From the NCBI GenBank assembly GCA_025449115.1, contig JAHLKC010000066.1, forward strand, positions 124,001-188,000: a stretch of DNA of 64,000 bases. The letters run 5' to 3'. The notes beneath the pieces were generated by a model. The model did no database searches. It was not told where the DNA came from and worked only from the letters and a program-made list of their open reading frames with translations. The DNA is from Chytridium lagenaria (Eukaryota; Chytridiomycota; Chytridiomycetes; Chytridiales; Chytridiaceae). Both the position numbers and the translations under genes were made by a program. Numbering within the stretch: the first letter of the stretch is position 1; every line of letters starts with the position of its first letter. Below, one piece after another: positions 48,910-60,635 of the stretch.

Positions 48910-49872
48910 TGTATGAGTTAATTTCAATTTCTTACTAAAGAGTTTGTAGTGTGGCGTTTATATGCAAGCGACTTTATATCTCATGGCGTCCCGTCAAAAG
49001 TTTTTGTATATTCACGATCTCAAGTTACGGGCTCTTGATGGATGAGATTAAAAAGTGGATATGTCTTCATTTCTACTGTCTCGACCGTGCATTTTCAAAT
49101 CTTTTTGTGACATCCCACTTTTATCTTTCTAACTTTTTTATCTTTCTAACTTCCTCATTTATTGCAATATTCGTTCATATCATTTTGAACAATACTCTGT
49201 GACTCTTTTTTTTTTGTGTTGTTTTTCCCTCGAACACTCTCTGACCTTTTCATTTTGTTTTATTTTACCCACGTTTGTTTACGAGACACCTATTTTACGA
49301 AGTTTTTTCATGCATCTCACGACTTGCTGAAATGTGGACGCATTTACCGGTTCTTTTCTTTTCTTTTCTTTCTTTCCTTTCTTTCCTTCCAACTCTTGCT
49401 GCCTTTGCTGGTTCCTTCCCATTTCTCAGTCAAAGATCTTTGACGTCGCGAATGATGCAGTAAACTATAAAATTCAACTTTAAAACGCTTTTTTTTTTCC
49501 TTCCATAATTGTTTGGGATGCTGAACAAAGGCGACGAGAACTACTAATTTTAGGAAAAAGAAACGTTCGTTTTCTTCGAAGTCTTTTTTATCGTTTTGTT
49601 GGCTGTTGTCGTACAAACTAAACCAAATTCCAAGACACTTCTGTCACACAAACCCCTTGTTCTTTTCCTTCTTTCCTTTTCCATTTTAAGCTTAAATATT
49701 TTAGCATTAATTTTTGTTGCATCTCGAACGAGTCCGTCACCATTCATCATCCCGTCCGTCTCTTAAAACTACTACCGACTACTACTGCTACTACTAGTTA
49801 TATACTACTACTACTACTTTTACATCACACAACACACACACTACCACCATCAAATATCCATTCTACAGCAAC
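48910..49872. other. 3' flank of copy C; no gene
   Basis: Homologous to the copy A 3' flank until about 49530, marking the end of the duplicated block. The rest is A+T-rich with a CTACTACTA microsatellite near 49767-49817, probably the 5' flank of the next gene. Confidence 0.6.
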
Positions 49873-50837
49873 ATGCTCACTTCAACCACCACCGCAACCA
49901 CCCTCCTTCTCCTCGCTTCAACAGCCTCCCTTATCGCTGCTCAAGCTAATGCCCCTCAACTCAACCTCTGCAACCCAAATGTCCTTCCTGCTGGTTGGGA
50001 ACCTGGAAAGGTCACTGCTCCCTTGATCCAGGAATCTCAGTTTCAGAAATTGAACCCTGCTGCCGGTCTGCAGTGTTCTGGAACCGTTGTCATTCTGGAT
50101 GGCTGTACTGTAGGTTATTTTGTTGTTTTTTTGTTTCTTTATCGCCGCAGGTGATATGGCTCGACAGCGCTTCAGCATTGGAGCATATTGTTGAAGGCAG
50201 TCTCTATTTATTACGTTTTTATTCTTATGCTTTTGGCTGCCAAGAGCAGTATCTTTTACTTTTTTTCTCTGTACTGCTCAATGCATTGGATATACTTTAA
50301 ACTGCCGCAGGCAGTAACCAGTCCAACACCTTAAAAGTATTTTTGGTTTTCTCATATATCTCTAACGTAAAAAATGAAATCAAAAAACAGTTTATTGTCC
50401 GCGACTTTACTTTTGGCGGCGCTCTCCAAACCCGCTGGTACGGTGGTGTAGTCGGCACAGACGCCTCTGGCGCCATTGTCGAAAACGATCTCGCCGTCAA
50501 CTTTGCTGCTCAAGACGTGATCCCTTCCAACTCTCTCACCTCCCAAAACTACACCTTGATCCGTGATCCCGTCGTCGCCTACTCTTTCCTCTCCATCAAC
50601 CAACTCCGTGTCTATGATCTTGTCAATGAACAACGTATCTGTAGGGCAGAGTTGCCTAATCAGAACCCGAGAGCTCCTGGAAGTGGGGGTGGTGCCACCA
50701 CTGGAACTGCGTCGGTTGCGGCTGTGCCTACCACTGCCGCTGGTCAAACTACAAAGACTTCGGGGGGTGTGATGGGTGTGTTGGGATCGGGTATTGCCGT
50801 TGCCGTTTCTCTTGTTATTGCCGCTTTTACTTTTTAA
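49873..50837 (+). CDS. Secreted, membrane-anchored protein with DM13-like domain
   Basis: Exons 49873-50109 and 50391-50837 give 227 residues in phase. Signal peptide TTLLLLASTASLIAAQANAP; then SGTVVILDGCT joined across the intron to FIVRDFTFGGALQTRWYGG, the Gly/aromatic pattern of DM13 electron-transfer-type domains, then NDLAVNFAAQ and INQLRVYDLVNEQRICRAEL. A Gly/Thr/Ala linker and a hydrophobic C-terminus (VLGSGIAVAVSLVIAAFTF) with no charged tail suggest a GPI anchor or tail anchor. Probably cell surface. DM13 assignment is by pattern only; four Cys may be structural. The intron holds hairpin repeats (see findings). Confidence 0.75.
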
Positions 50838-51633
50838 AAAAAATCAACTTTAACCTTTTTTTGTTGTTTTTCTTGTGGGTATTGGATTTTGAATGATATT
50901 TGAATCATGAATCTGGGATGTACTTGAAAATATCTTCTCTGACATCCACGAGAACTTTAAAAAGCGTCGTTTCATTCCGTTTTCAATCCTTTTTCCTTTT
51001 TTTTGTTCATTCAACCTTTCCCCACCTTTTTATTTTTTCTTTTCCATTCCTTCGTGGTTTTCATTCCTTAGTTTTAGAAAAGCCCACCATCTAAGCATAA
51101 CATATCTTTATTACTTTTGTTCTCCTTATCTGTGATCACCTTGCAATCCTCTAAATAAACCCACCTCGCTTTTCTCATATCACCACCTTCATTCAGCCAC
51201 TCCCACCTCATCTTTCAGAATTATCCCACCCTCTTTCTCTTCGACTTTTTTCACGCGTCAAAGATAGTGTTTCCGTTTTTTAAATTGTTGCATACAAACC
51301 AAAGAACCCGACGTTCAAACGATTTTTACACTCGCTCACTTTTTTTTTTCTCTGGATTCAAAGGTTAAGCTGTTGGTGCCAGTATGATCTGACGTATGCC
51401 GTCAGAACGTTGTCAGCTGTAGACCATGCATATCACGTATACATGATTTATAACGAAATGGATCAGAAACCTCGCATACGTCCAATACACAATATAATCC
51501 CTGTTCTACTTTTCCCGATCCTCGAAAATCGGCATATACACGCAAAAAATCAATGAAAAAAAAGGGGGCAGAGGTAAACAGACATGAGAATGCAGCGAGC
51601 GTATTTGTTATTTAAGAATAATTTTAGGGAAAA
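50838..51633. other. Convergent spacer
   Basis: 800 bases between the stop of the DM13-like gene and the stop of ETF alpha. Pyrimidine-rich on the left. No gene seen. Confidence 0.6.
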
Positions 51634-53081
51634 TTAAATCTTGGAAGTGAGCTCAGGCACAACCTAACAAAAAGGAAAACAGTTAAAACCCAAACTCTGT
51701 CAGTTTTAAAAATCCAAGTACCGCGAGAAAGAAAACAACAACGGGGAAAAATCCACATACCGTAAAGAGGTCCCCAACCAAACCATGATCCGCGACCTGG
51801 AAAATGGGCGCCTCAGGGTCCTTGTTGATCGCAACAATAATCTTCGAGTCCTTCATGCCAGCAAGGTGCTTTTTATAAATAAAACAAAGGAGGAACGGGG
51901 TTAAGTCTATTGACGCAGAAATATATAGAGCTTTACCTGAATAGCACCAGAAATGCCGACTGCAACGTAGAGCTGGGGAGCCACAATCTTGCCAGTCTGA
52001 CCAATCTGAAGGTCGTTGTTGACAAACCCAGAGTCAACAGCAGCACGGGATGCACCAACTAACCAAAAAATCAACAAACAGCAATAGAGTGGTTAGCCCT
52101 CAACCCGCAAAAAAGAAACCCCCAGAAAAAAAATGCTGGTTTTTCATATTACCTGCACCTCCAAGCTTGTCGGCAAGATCGTAAAGAATCTTGAAGTTTT
52201 CGCCATTCTTCAACCCTCTTCCACCCGCAATCACCACCTTTGCGCTGGCAAGTTCAGGGCGATCACTGTGAACAATCTCCTCGCTCACCCATTCAGTAGG
52301 GCTGGCGGTCGCCGTGAACGCAGCCTCCTCAATCTTGGCGCTTCCACCCGTCGCCTCAGAGGGTGCGAAAGCAGTTCCACGGATCGTCAAAAACTTGACC
52401 CCCTCCACAGACTTCACCTTGGCAAGAGCGTTACCTGCATAAACCGCCGTCAGTTCTCACAACCCATAGAATTCCACAATGGGGTTTAGCCCTCTAACCT
52501 GCGTAAATGGGCCTCACAAACGTATCCTCTCCCTCAATGCTCACAACATCCGACACCTGCGAAACATCAAACAAAGCCGCAGCTCTCGCAACACATTCTT
52601 CCCAAACGCCGTATGACTCGCCACAACATGCGAAAACCCTCCCTTTGTCACAGTCTCCTTAATCAAAGGCGCTAAAGTCTCTGGAAGCTTCCTCTCAAAA
52701 TCCGCGTGTGAAGCCGTCAACACCGACGTCACACCATTGATCGAGGCTGCTTGCTTTGCAACTTCGCTGGGTGTCGCTCCTGCTACCAACGCGGTCACGG
52801 GACCGCCGAATTTGAGAGCTGCAGTGACGGCGTTAAGGAGGAGAGGGACATTTTGTTGTCTTTGTGTTCGATGAGGACGAGGGTGGAGGCGAACCGAGAC
52901 GATCCGATGGACCTCTGATCATGATGGTTAGAAACCTGAAACCAAACCCCTCAGATGTCCATTCAAAACGCTTAGACGAGTGAATGGCAATCAAGCATGG
53001 GATCGAGGATGATGCGATGAGTGATGGAGTAGGCTTCACCTTGGATGACGCCCTTGAGCCTGCGCGGAGGATGGAGAACAT
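51634..53081 (-). CDS. ETFA: Electron transfer flavoprotein alpha subunit
   Basis: Mitochondrial matrix FAD protein passing electrons from acyl-CoA dehydrogenases to ETF-QO. Exons 53040-53081, 52499-52914, 52153-52434, 51937-52058, 51761-51868, 51634-51663; with two homopolymer fixes the length is 333 residues, as in the family. Presequence [14 protein letters not shown]...[10 protein letters not shown]. Then [80 protein letters not shown]-binding half: [99 protein letters not shown]. Missing bases lie near 52848 (AAA) and 52590 (C). Divergent to the Dma1-like gene. Confidence 0.95.
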
Positions 53082-53341
53082 GACGGGAGTCGACAGATGT
53101 AAGGTGAAGAGAGATCTTGGAAAAAAGGTCAAATTTCAACGCATGTGATGCAAAATTGCCATCATATCTCTAACGCGGTTTTCGCTCCCTAATGAACGCG
53201 TCGAGAAGACGTGATTGGACATGCATTGTATCGCTCCCCATCCCTCACAAGAACCAATTTAATGTCCTCAAAACACTCCATCGTTCTTCTACGCAATTAC
53301 CCAGCATCATTGCCTTATTAAAATCAACAACCCCACCTTAC
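53082..53341. promoter_or_regulatory. Divergent promoter, ETFA / FHA-RING gene
   Basis: 260 bases between the two start codons on opposite strands; must hold both promoters. No TATA seen. Confidence 0.5.
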
Positions 53342-55428
53342 ATGCCATCCATCTTCACCAATGCCGTCGCGCCAGCGTCGTCAGGCCACGACATCTCGCA
53401 ACCCCCGGCAACAGCAAAGATGGAAGACGACGTTAATCAACTTCCGGACCCCCCCGTAAAGCCGCTCTACTCGACACAGAACTCAGTCCATCCGGATCAA
53501 ACTCGTCACCCAACACCGCCGGAACACCGGGAGACAACGCTATCCTCCCGTCCCCACCACCCTCAAACGCAAACACGGGGGAGACCTCCCTTCACCACCC
53601 GTCATCACCATTGATGGGAATAAGGAGGAAGGGAAACGGATGGAAGAGGGGGTGGCGCAACGGGGTAGCGCTGTGCCGTCCACGCAACCGACGGAGCCGC
53701 AGTATGTGAGGGTTCAGTTGATTCCATTTGCGGAACCACCCAATCGAATTGCAGCAGGTCTTGAGATGGTCGAGAGGAAGTTGAAGGATGGGGTTGTTTT
53801 TGAAGATCGGGAGGTTGGTGGTGAAGGACGGACAAACGCAGCCTCCGAAAGGGAAATCATCGGATCTAGATATTTGGTATACCTCTAAAGTTGTTAGTCG
53901 GACTCATGCAGAGGTTTGGGCAAAGGATGGGCAGGTAATTTAAACCCTTTTCGAAACCGTGGAGACTTAAATGGATGTAGATTTATATTAAGGATATAGG
54001 GAGTTCGTCTGGGACTTTTTTGAATAAGATGAGGCTTAGTCCGTCTGGGAAGGAGAGTCGACCTTATCCCGTAAAGGAAAATGATGTCATTCAGTTTGGA
54101 GTTGATTATAAAGGGAAAACAGAAGGTAAGGTTATTTTATCGCGATGTAAATGTATTAATATTAGGGGTTGATTTTTTTTCATGTAGATATCTTCAAGTG
54201 CATCACCGTCAAAGTTGGATTCTACGACCAGTCATGGGTCAAACAAAGCCGTAAAAACGCTAACCCCGTTAGGTAAAAAAAAAAAAACATAAATAAATAC
54301 CCCACCACCAACCCCATCCTTACATCTCCCACCTCGCAATAGATTCCGCAACGCCCTAAAAGCTCTACTCGCCGCCTGCAATCCCTACGGTTCCAGCACC
54401 TCCGCCCCCGCCGCCCGCGATGTCGACGAAGACGACCCCACCGCCACCGAATGCTGCATCTGTATCGGTTCCGTCGCCCCCTTCCAAGCCATCTTCATAG
54501 CCCCCTGTTCCCACTGCTTCCACTTCAAATGTGTCAGCTCGCTCATTGCTCAGAGCGCGCATGTTTCAGTGCCCCCTTTGTCGGCAGGTTGCGAATCTCG
54601 CGGCGTCGGTTAGCACGGATAGTTTGAATGAGGAGGAGGAGGATGCGGGGGTTGTGGAGAGGAGTCCGAATGTGATGGAGGGGGAGGAAATGGGGATTAG
54701 TGATGGGGAGAGGGAGAGTGATAGAGAGGGGGGGCATGATCGACAGAGGACGGAGGTGGGTTAGGCCCGAGGGTGGGAGTGGGGAGGGTGAAGAGAATGG
54801 GGATGGACTTTATACGGCGAAACCTTCGGTTGTTCGAAGAAATATTGATGAAGTGTCGTCTCCGTCTTCCAGTCGCGCTAGAGGTAAGATCAGGCTTCTC
54901 TGTAGTTACTTTTTTGAAGAACCGAAACCTCCCCGATATCATTCATTTCAATCCTTGACTGTCATTATTTTCTACATTGTTAGAACTTTAGCGTGCATAT
55001 TTGTTCCTTCATTTTCACCTCTTACCAATGACGATTCTAACTTTTTATCTTTTTAGAGCGAGCTTCCTGGCACGGTGACGGACAAGCATCCGGCACAAAA
55101 TCCCCTATCCCTCCGCTCCCCACATCCGAAGACAGCGCCCCTGGCACCCCTCAGACCGTCTCCAAGTCTCATCCTCCCAACACCGTCACTCTGTCGGCAG
55201 TCACGATCGACAAAAATCCGCAGGCTCCTCCGCCGCTTTTCAATGGAACAAAAAGGGGAAAGGAAAAGCAGAGGAGGCCGATATTTCAGAGGATTCCATG
55301 GGGAGCCCGTCGGCGGTGAAACCTCCTGGTACGCATCGGAAAGCGTCGATTTCTGCAAAGTTTGGGATATGTTTAAGAAGAAGGGGGGTGGGAAGGGAAC
55401 GGGGAATGGGGATGGTGGAGAACATTGA
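53342..55428 (+). CDS. dma1: Dma1-type FHA-RING E3 ubiquitin ligase
   Basis: Dma1/CHFR-type ligases delay septation or mitotic exit when spindles are faulty. Start MPSIFTNAVAPASSGHD, Pro/Ser-rich; FHA domain with LDIWYTSKVVSRTHAEVWAK, then IYIKDIGSSSGTFLNKMRLS, EESR-type turn ENDVIQFGVDYKGKTE and FKCITVKVGFYDQSW; then RFRNALKALLAACNP and the RING: TECCICIGSVAPFQAIFIAP, CSHCFHFKCVSSLIAQSA, FQCPLCRQVANLAASVSTDS, matching Dma1 order exactly. Exons: 53342-53934, 53981-54125, 54188-54273, 54343 onward. One extra base sits near 54563 (CATGTTTCAG); others occur near 53620 and in the last part, so the C-terminus (to 55428 or slightly beyond) is uncertain. Confidence 0.88.
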
Positions 55429-55435
55429 GCAACTG

Positions 55436-57813
55436 TTAGGGTTTTGTTGTTGTTTTCCTTAAGAGAAACCGTCTCCTATTTTTGATTCATCCCTTTTTTC
55501 ATACGTTGCTTCCACTCTGATTTATTTGCAAGTTCACGAGTGCGTTGATTATACGAATTTCACATAGTGTTTGTTCAAGTCCTTTCCCTTATCATTATAC
55601 TATTTATTTATTCATTGTGTTCTTTTTTTTTTTTGTTATTTTTTTCTTACCCGTCACCAGATTCCTTTTTCGACCTTTGTAACGGTCTTCTTATTACCCC
55701 ACGATTCTACAGACTTTAATTTTTCATACGCCATACACGCAATAAACTTTTTTTCTTGGGATCCCAATTGACCCGCCCTTTTTGTTTACGACAGAATAAT
55801 TGTGGTTATTCGCATGTACCAAAGATATCACATTCGAAACCGACATGAAATATCTGCTTGTTAAATATTCAACGCGAAAAAACTGTGCTATTCTGTGGGG
55901 AGGAAAGGGGTTATTGTCGTCATAGCCCAATTTACGTATCTCCGCTTCTGATATGACGTTTTTTCTGGAGCTTTGCTCAACTCCAATTACATCATACATT
56001 ATTATGTTGTTGGCATGTTCGGTTGCTATGAATCTACTGAACATTGTTGGGAAGACCTTTGGTGGAAATAATGATCAAGTACTATAAAGGCAATTATCCT
56101 GTAAGAGAAAGTATTTACAGAATGGGTTGTAGTTATTGATCAGGAACGATATGAAGGTATGAATAACACGGTAAGTCATTTAATTTTTAGTAAAAAGACC
56201 GCATTCCCAGCATTCCCTGTTTGGATCTTTCCCCTACTTCTTTCTCGCAGATACACAATCCAACTAAACTCAAAATACTCGTACCTCTTCAGCTCCAGTC
56301 GAAAAACTGAACGTTCTCTTTTGACCTTACCTTCATGTCCAAACTGTTCAGCGTTATCTCATACGATTATATACGTAGGTGAAGCAATCTCGTCAGAAAA
56401 TACTCTCCAAATTAAAGCTTTACGTTCGGCGCCTTTCATCCCTTGAGAGGAAGAGTAATGGATGCCAGTCGAACGTCATGCACATTGGATTCGCACAAAT
56501 CTTTAAGAGAGAGATTGCGAAATCATGGATAGCATGGCAAGATAGGAATTACGTTGATCTACTTTACGCTGCAGTTGAGTGATTGCGATTCTCATCGTTC
56601 GGATCAATAGTGGTAATTATAAGTCGCGATATGATAAGATCTCCCACCGTACCAGCACAGCTGGTTCAGAGTCTTCAAAGGTACGTGAAAGAATTTAGGA
56701 AAGTACGTATTAGTTGACTTCGGGGATACTCGGTGGAGTGTTCAATGTTTCATGCGAAGTTGGGGGGTCGCCGCTGACAACCAAATAAAGTAATAACGTA
56801 TGCCGAAGAGGCAAAGACACTCTGACATAGTATTAAGTGAGTTGAGTGACTAATAATTCACCAAACAATAATAATATCCTCAGCCCCAATTGTTCCACAA
56901 AGAACGTTAATTGAAGCGACAGCATTTGGACCGCTCTCATCCCTTGCACCTACCACGCGTGTTAGGTAGCGAACGCAATGGCGTCGGGTTTGGGAACCTC
57001 ATTTATTGCGTAAATAAATAATAATTGAGCGAGTGCGCACCATGAAATGAGAAAGAGGCATTAGGTACGGGAAGGTGAGGCGCTGACGCGAAGCAAAACG
57101 CATGTAGGCGAGCGATGCAGAGCAATAGGTAGCAAGCCAGCAGAAGCAAAGTGAAAATGAACAAAAAAGAAACACGCAAAGGAAGTCACGACGAGTTGGG
57201 GGCTGGGAGGGTGACAATGCGTGTGCTTGCAGGTGTGATATAGAGAAATCTCTGGTAAGCTTGTTTCTTAAGGTTAATACCTTAATGTGTGGCGCGTGAC
57301 ATCCTTCATTGAGAGTTATATTCAAATGATCGAGCCGAGCTTTGATTGTTACGAAACAGAGTTTACGCAAAACGGAAAGACCAAAAGAACAAACCCCACA
57401 CACCGCTCGATAACGATTTCTCCGCCGCATGAAAGTGAAATCGCCAGTGAAGCAGGTTCTGAACGGAATGTCCATCCGAAGCATTGCGCCCTTGTGCACA
57501 CAAAGAGGAGGTGGTGCTTCAAACTAAAAGAACACAAATGTTGCATTTTTCATTCCTGGGGCTGAAGTTGAAGAAAAAAAAGAAGTTTCACGACAAGATA
57601 ACTATTACTCACCATTACCCAAGTGACAAGTTTTCGGAGTTTTGTTATTGGGGAATGGATATTCCATTCTCTTTTCTCTCAAAACTCGTGCTCAGTTGTC
57701 AGTCTGTCTGCTGTCTGCTTGCTGCACTCACTGCTGTTGCTACCTGTTGCTACCTGATGCTGAGGCTGCAAGTTGGCGTAAGAGATTGCGTTCCGGAATA
57801 AAGACCGATAGAT
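55436..57813. other. Intergenic, 2.4 kb
   Basis: No recognised gene. It contains the minus-strand frame annotated at 55724-56044 and, at 56379-56582, a plus-strand frame (KQSRQKILSKLKLYVRRLSS, then KSWIAWQDRNYVDLLYAAVE) preceded by a good acceptor, possibly exons of an unknown small gene. A 166-codon minus frame at 56999-57499 looks like chance. Confidence 0.4.
55724..56044 (-). CDS. Hypothetical ORF, 106 codons
   Basis: Reads MFSRFIATEHANNIIMYDVI, SEAEIRKLGYDDNNPFPPHR and MSVSNVISLVHANNHNYSVV. The composition is protein-like (charged and balanced) in an otherwise A+T-rich spacer. No family recognised and no partner exon defined; it may be a fragment of a gene or an old insertion. Confidence 0.25.
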   Translation of the reverse strand: MFSRFIATEHANNIIMYDVIGVEQSSRKNVISEAEIRKLGYDDNNPFPPHRIAQFFRVEYLTSRYFMSVSNVISLVHANNHNYSVVNKKGGSIGIPRKKVYCVYGV

Positions 57814-57821
57814 TATATAAA
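57814..57821 (+). promoter_or_regulatory. TATA box of the chitin deacetylase gene
   Basis: TATATAAA in GATTATATAAAGGG, about 195 bases before the ATG at 58010; the interval is pyrimidine-rich leader sequence. Confidence 0.5.
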
Positions 57822-58009
57822 GGGAAGCTGGTCCACCCCTCTCTTCTCTAAACCTCCTACCACTTCTTACATCTATTACTTGACATCGTTACTCGCATCT
57901 CGCCTCATTCCATCTCATCTACAAACATCTTCTCCCCTTTGTTACATTATATCCATTCTACCATCTTATCCAAACCTCCAACACAAAAAAGACCTCACTC
58001 GCAGTAGCA

Positions 58010-60635
58010 ATGGCTCCACTCGTCTCACAATCAACATACTCACCAGCAGCGTCATCATCCTCACCAGCATCATCATCATCATCATCATCATCACCGTCAT
58101 CTCCGAAACCCAATTCCTCATTATACGCCGCAGCCATCCTGTTACTAGTAGCATCATCCTCATCCATCGTCAGCGCCCAACAGTGAGTCGTATTTTATTA
58201 AACTATTCATCCCATCTAACAACCTCATTCTCAATTTCAAAAGATGCCAGAACGACCCTCGCTTTCCTGAATGTAATTCGGTCAACACTGACGGCGTATG
58301 GCGTGTTCCCATCCCCCCCACAAACTCTGACTGGACCCGTATCTTTCTCTCAAACCAAAACTCGGCCTACCCAATCCCTTCCATCTCACCAAATCCTTCC
58401 TCATTCCTCGGCTCATGGCGACCCGGAGCTTCCTTGAACGGCATCCCATGGGGTGATCCTCGTAGTTTAAACACTGAGCTTTATGCCTGTAAGCAGAATG
58501 CTTGGGCATTTACCTTTGACGATGGACCCTCGTCGTTCACCCCAGATCTTTTGGACTTTTTGAGCTCCAGGAGTGCCAAGGCCACGTTTTTTGTCATTGG
58601 GTCCAGTGTTATTAATGAGGCGGGTGGTATTGAGACCCTGCGCAGAGCTTACCGTGAAGGTCACCAGATTGGGTGAGTATCTCGATTCCAACATTTTTTT
58701 TGTTTCGTTAATGCACCGGGATTAATCAATTATTTCTTTCATTCAACCATCCTTATAATTCACAGCTATCACACATGGTGAGTATTTTTCATTTTCCATA
58801 TCCCCCCTCGTAGCAACTTTTCATTCTTTTCCTTTTTCTCCCCTTTGAGAACACGACCATCTAACTCGATGCTTCTCTTTTCAGGACTCACCGCCCTTCT
58901 AGCACACTCACCAACGATGAGCTTGTCTCTGAGATTGTGTGGACAGCCGTTGCCATTTACCGTGCAATCGGCCGAGTCCCTCGTTATTATCGCCCTCCTT
59001 GTAAGTTTTTGTGTTTTTCTCTGTGACATTTTCCCTTCTTTTTCTATGGGCTTTTTTTCATTCAACGTCCATGTCACTCTCCAGCTGCAGTTTGTGTAAC
59101 ACATGAGCGGCTTAGTTTCTGAAACCAGAAATGAATTTATTTAATTTTATTTTATTTGTTTGATTTGTCTCCCATAAATAATCCATGACCGTCACTAACC
59201 ATCGTTGTTCACTTTATTTTTTAATTAAATAGACGGTGATATAGATGACCGTGTTCGCAATCTTCTCCTTGCTATGGGCCTCCGTCCCGTTATTTGGACA
59301 GTCGATCCCAATGACTCGGGCCTCACCCAAAACGAAGACTTTGTTCGCAACATTTTAAACACTTTCCGTCAGACCATCCGCGACGGCCTTCAAAGCGGTA
59401 CTGAATGGCTTCCTCCTGGTCCTCCTTTCCCTGGTTTTATTTCTCTCGAACATGATATCCGTTCAAACCAAGTCGAGGCTGCAAGGTCTGCCATTCCCAT
59501 TGTTCAAGAAGCAAACTTCGAGATGGTCCAGGTTGTCGATTGCGATACGAGGGACGCCGGTGGCGCTTACCTTGGTAACGGTGAACCCCTTCTTGAACTT
59601 GTTCGATCAATTGCTCCCGACGTCGTTGAACCTATCCTCGACCCTCCAGTACGTCGATTACGAGGGCCGGACCTACCAGCACCACCACAACCACGAACAT
59701 TCCTGTTACCACCATTACTGAGGAATCCACCATCACCACATCCACACCATCCCCTTCAACCGCGACAACCCAGCAGCCGATCGTACTTCCTCCGGTCACA
59801 AAATCTGGTCTCCTCTCCCTCCCAACACCAGCTCTTGTCGGAATCTTCACCGCCATCACCATACTATCCATTCTCATTGTCGTCGTTGTGGTGTACATTG
59901 CTCGTCGCAAACGCTCTTCCCCTGAATTCACCAAACCCCTCAAAAACGATTCCCTTCTCCAACCCCGCGACGCCTCAGGTATCACCCTCACGTCTCCATC
60001 CACATCCGGCGCCGTCCTCCTCGAAGACACAAACGACGCCCCTATCCTCCTTTCCCACTCTCATCCCCTCGTCAATGCCGCCGCAACACTTCCACGATCC
60101 GTCAAAAGCTTGGGTCGCGCTATCTCCATCAAATCCACCCGTTCCATGCGCTCAGCCGCTCTTCGTGATGATCCTGAGCTCGGCCATTCTTTAATCGCAT
60201 CCACCAAATCTTTGCCTCGTTCCTTCTCCGCCACTGCGCCCGATGATGACCTTGTCCCGGAAGACACGACGCCTGCTCCATTCATGTCGCTTCCGAGATC
60301 TATTTCTGTCAGGGAGGACGAACGACCTGGGTCCTCGGCATCTTTAGGACGGTCGGTGTCGCGGGCGGCTTATGTGAAGGCGGTGGAGGCTTCAAAGTCT
60401 TTGGGAAGATCGACTGGACGGAGGGAGCCTTCTTTATCGAGATCTGTGGGATGATTTGGCAGACACTGTGCCGAGTTTGACGAGGTCGGTCGATATGCCG
60501 AGTTTAGCGAGGAGTAGTGGGGAGTTTGTGGTTGATATTGGTGAGGAGACAGTGGTGGCTGATGTGAAGGTTGAAGATGCGGTTGAGGTTGTCGTGGAGG
60601 TGAAGGATGAGGAAGCGAAGTTGATTGATATTTAA
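58010..60635 (+). CDS. Membrane chitin deacetylase (NodB, CE4) with phospho-motif tail
   Basis: Converts chitin to chitosan at the cell surface. Exons 58010-58182, 58244-58672, 58766-58777 (12 bases), 58885-59000 and 59233-60635; 710 residues. Signal anchor LYAAAILLLVASSSSIVSAQ. CE4 motifs: 1 AFTFDDGPSSFTPDLLDFL; 2 GYHTWTHRPSSTLTNDELVS (built across the microexon); 3 RYYRPPYGDIDDRVRNLL; 4 PVIWTVDPNDS; 5 GFISLEHDI. Then a Thr-rich stalk (TSTTTTTNIPVTTITEES), a membrane helix ALVGIFTAITILSILIVVVV and a basic stop (ARRKR). The cytosolic tail repeats SLxRS: TLPRSVKSLGRAI, SLPRSFS, SLPRSIS, SLGRSVS, SLGRSTG, SLSRSV, SLTRSVD, SLARSS; ends EEAKLIDI. Two one-base breaks, near 59648 (CC) and 60450 (GGG), cancel in length. 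Confidence 0.9.

Noticed and set aside
56999..57499. 166-codon minus-strand open frame
   Set aside because: Longest frame in its spacer but with no recognisable residues, odd Cys/Phe runs, and no promoter or splice context. Likely chance.
57958..58167. Asp-rich minus-strand frame opposite the chitin deacetylase start
   Set aside because: Antisense shadow of the Ser-coding TCATCATCA run in exon 1.
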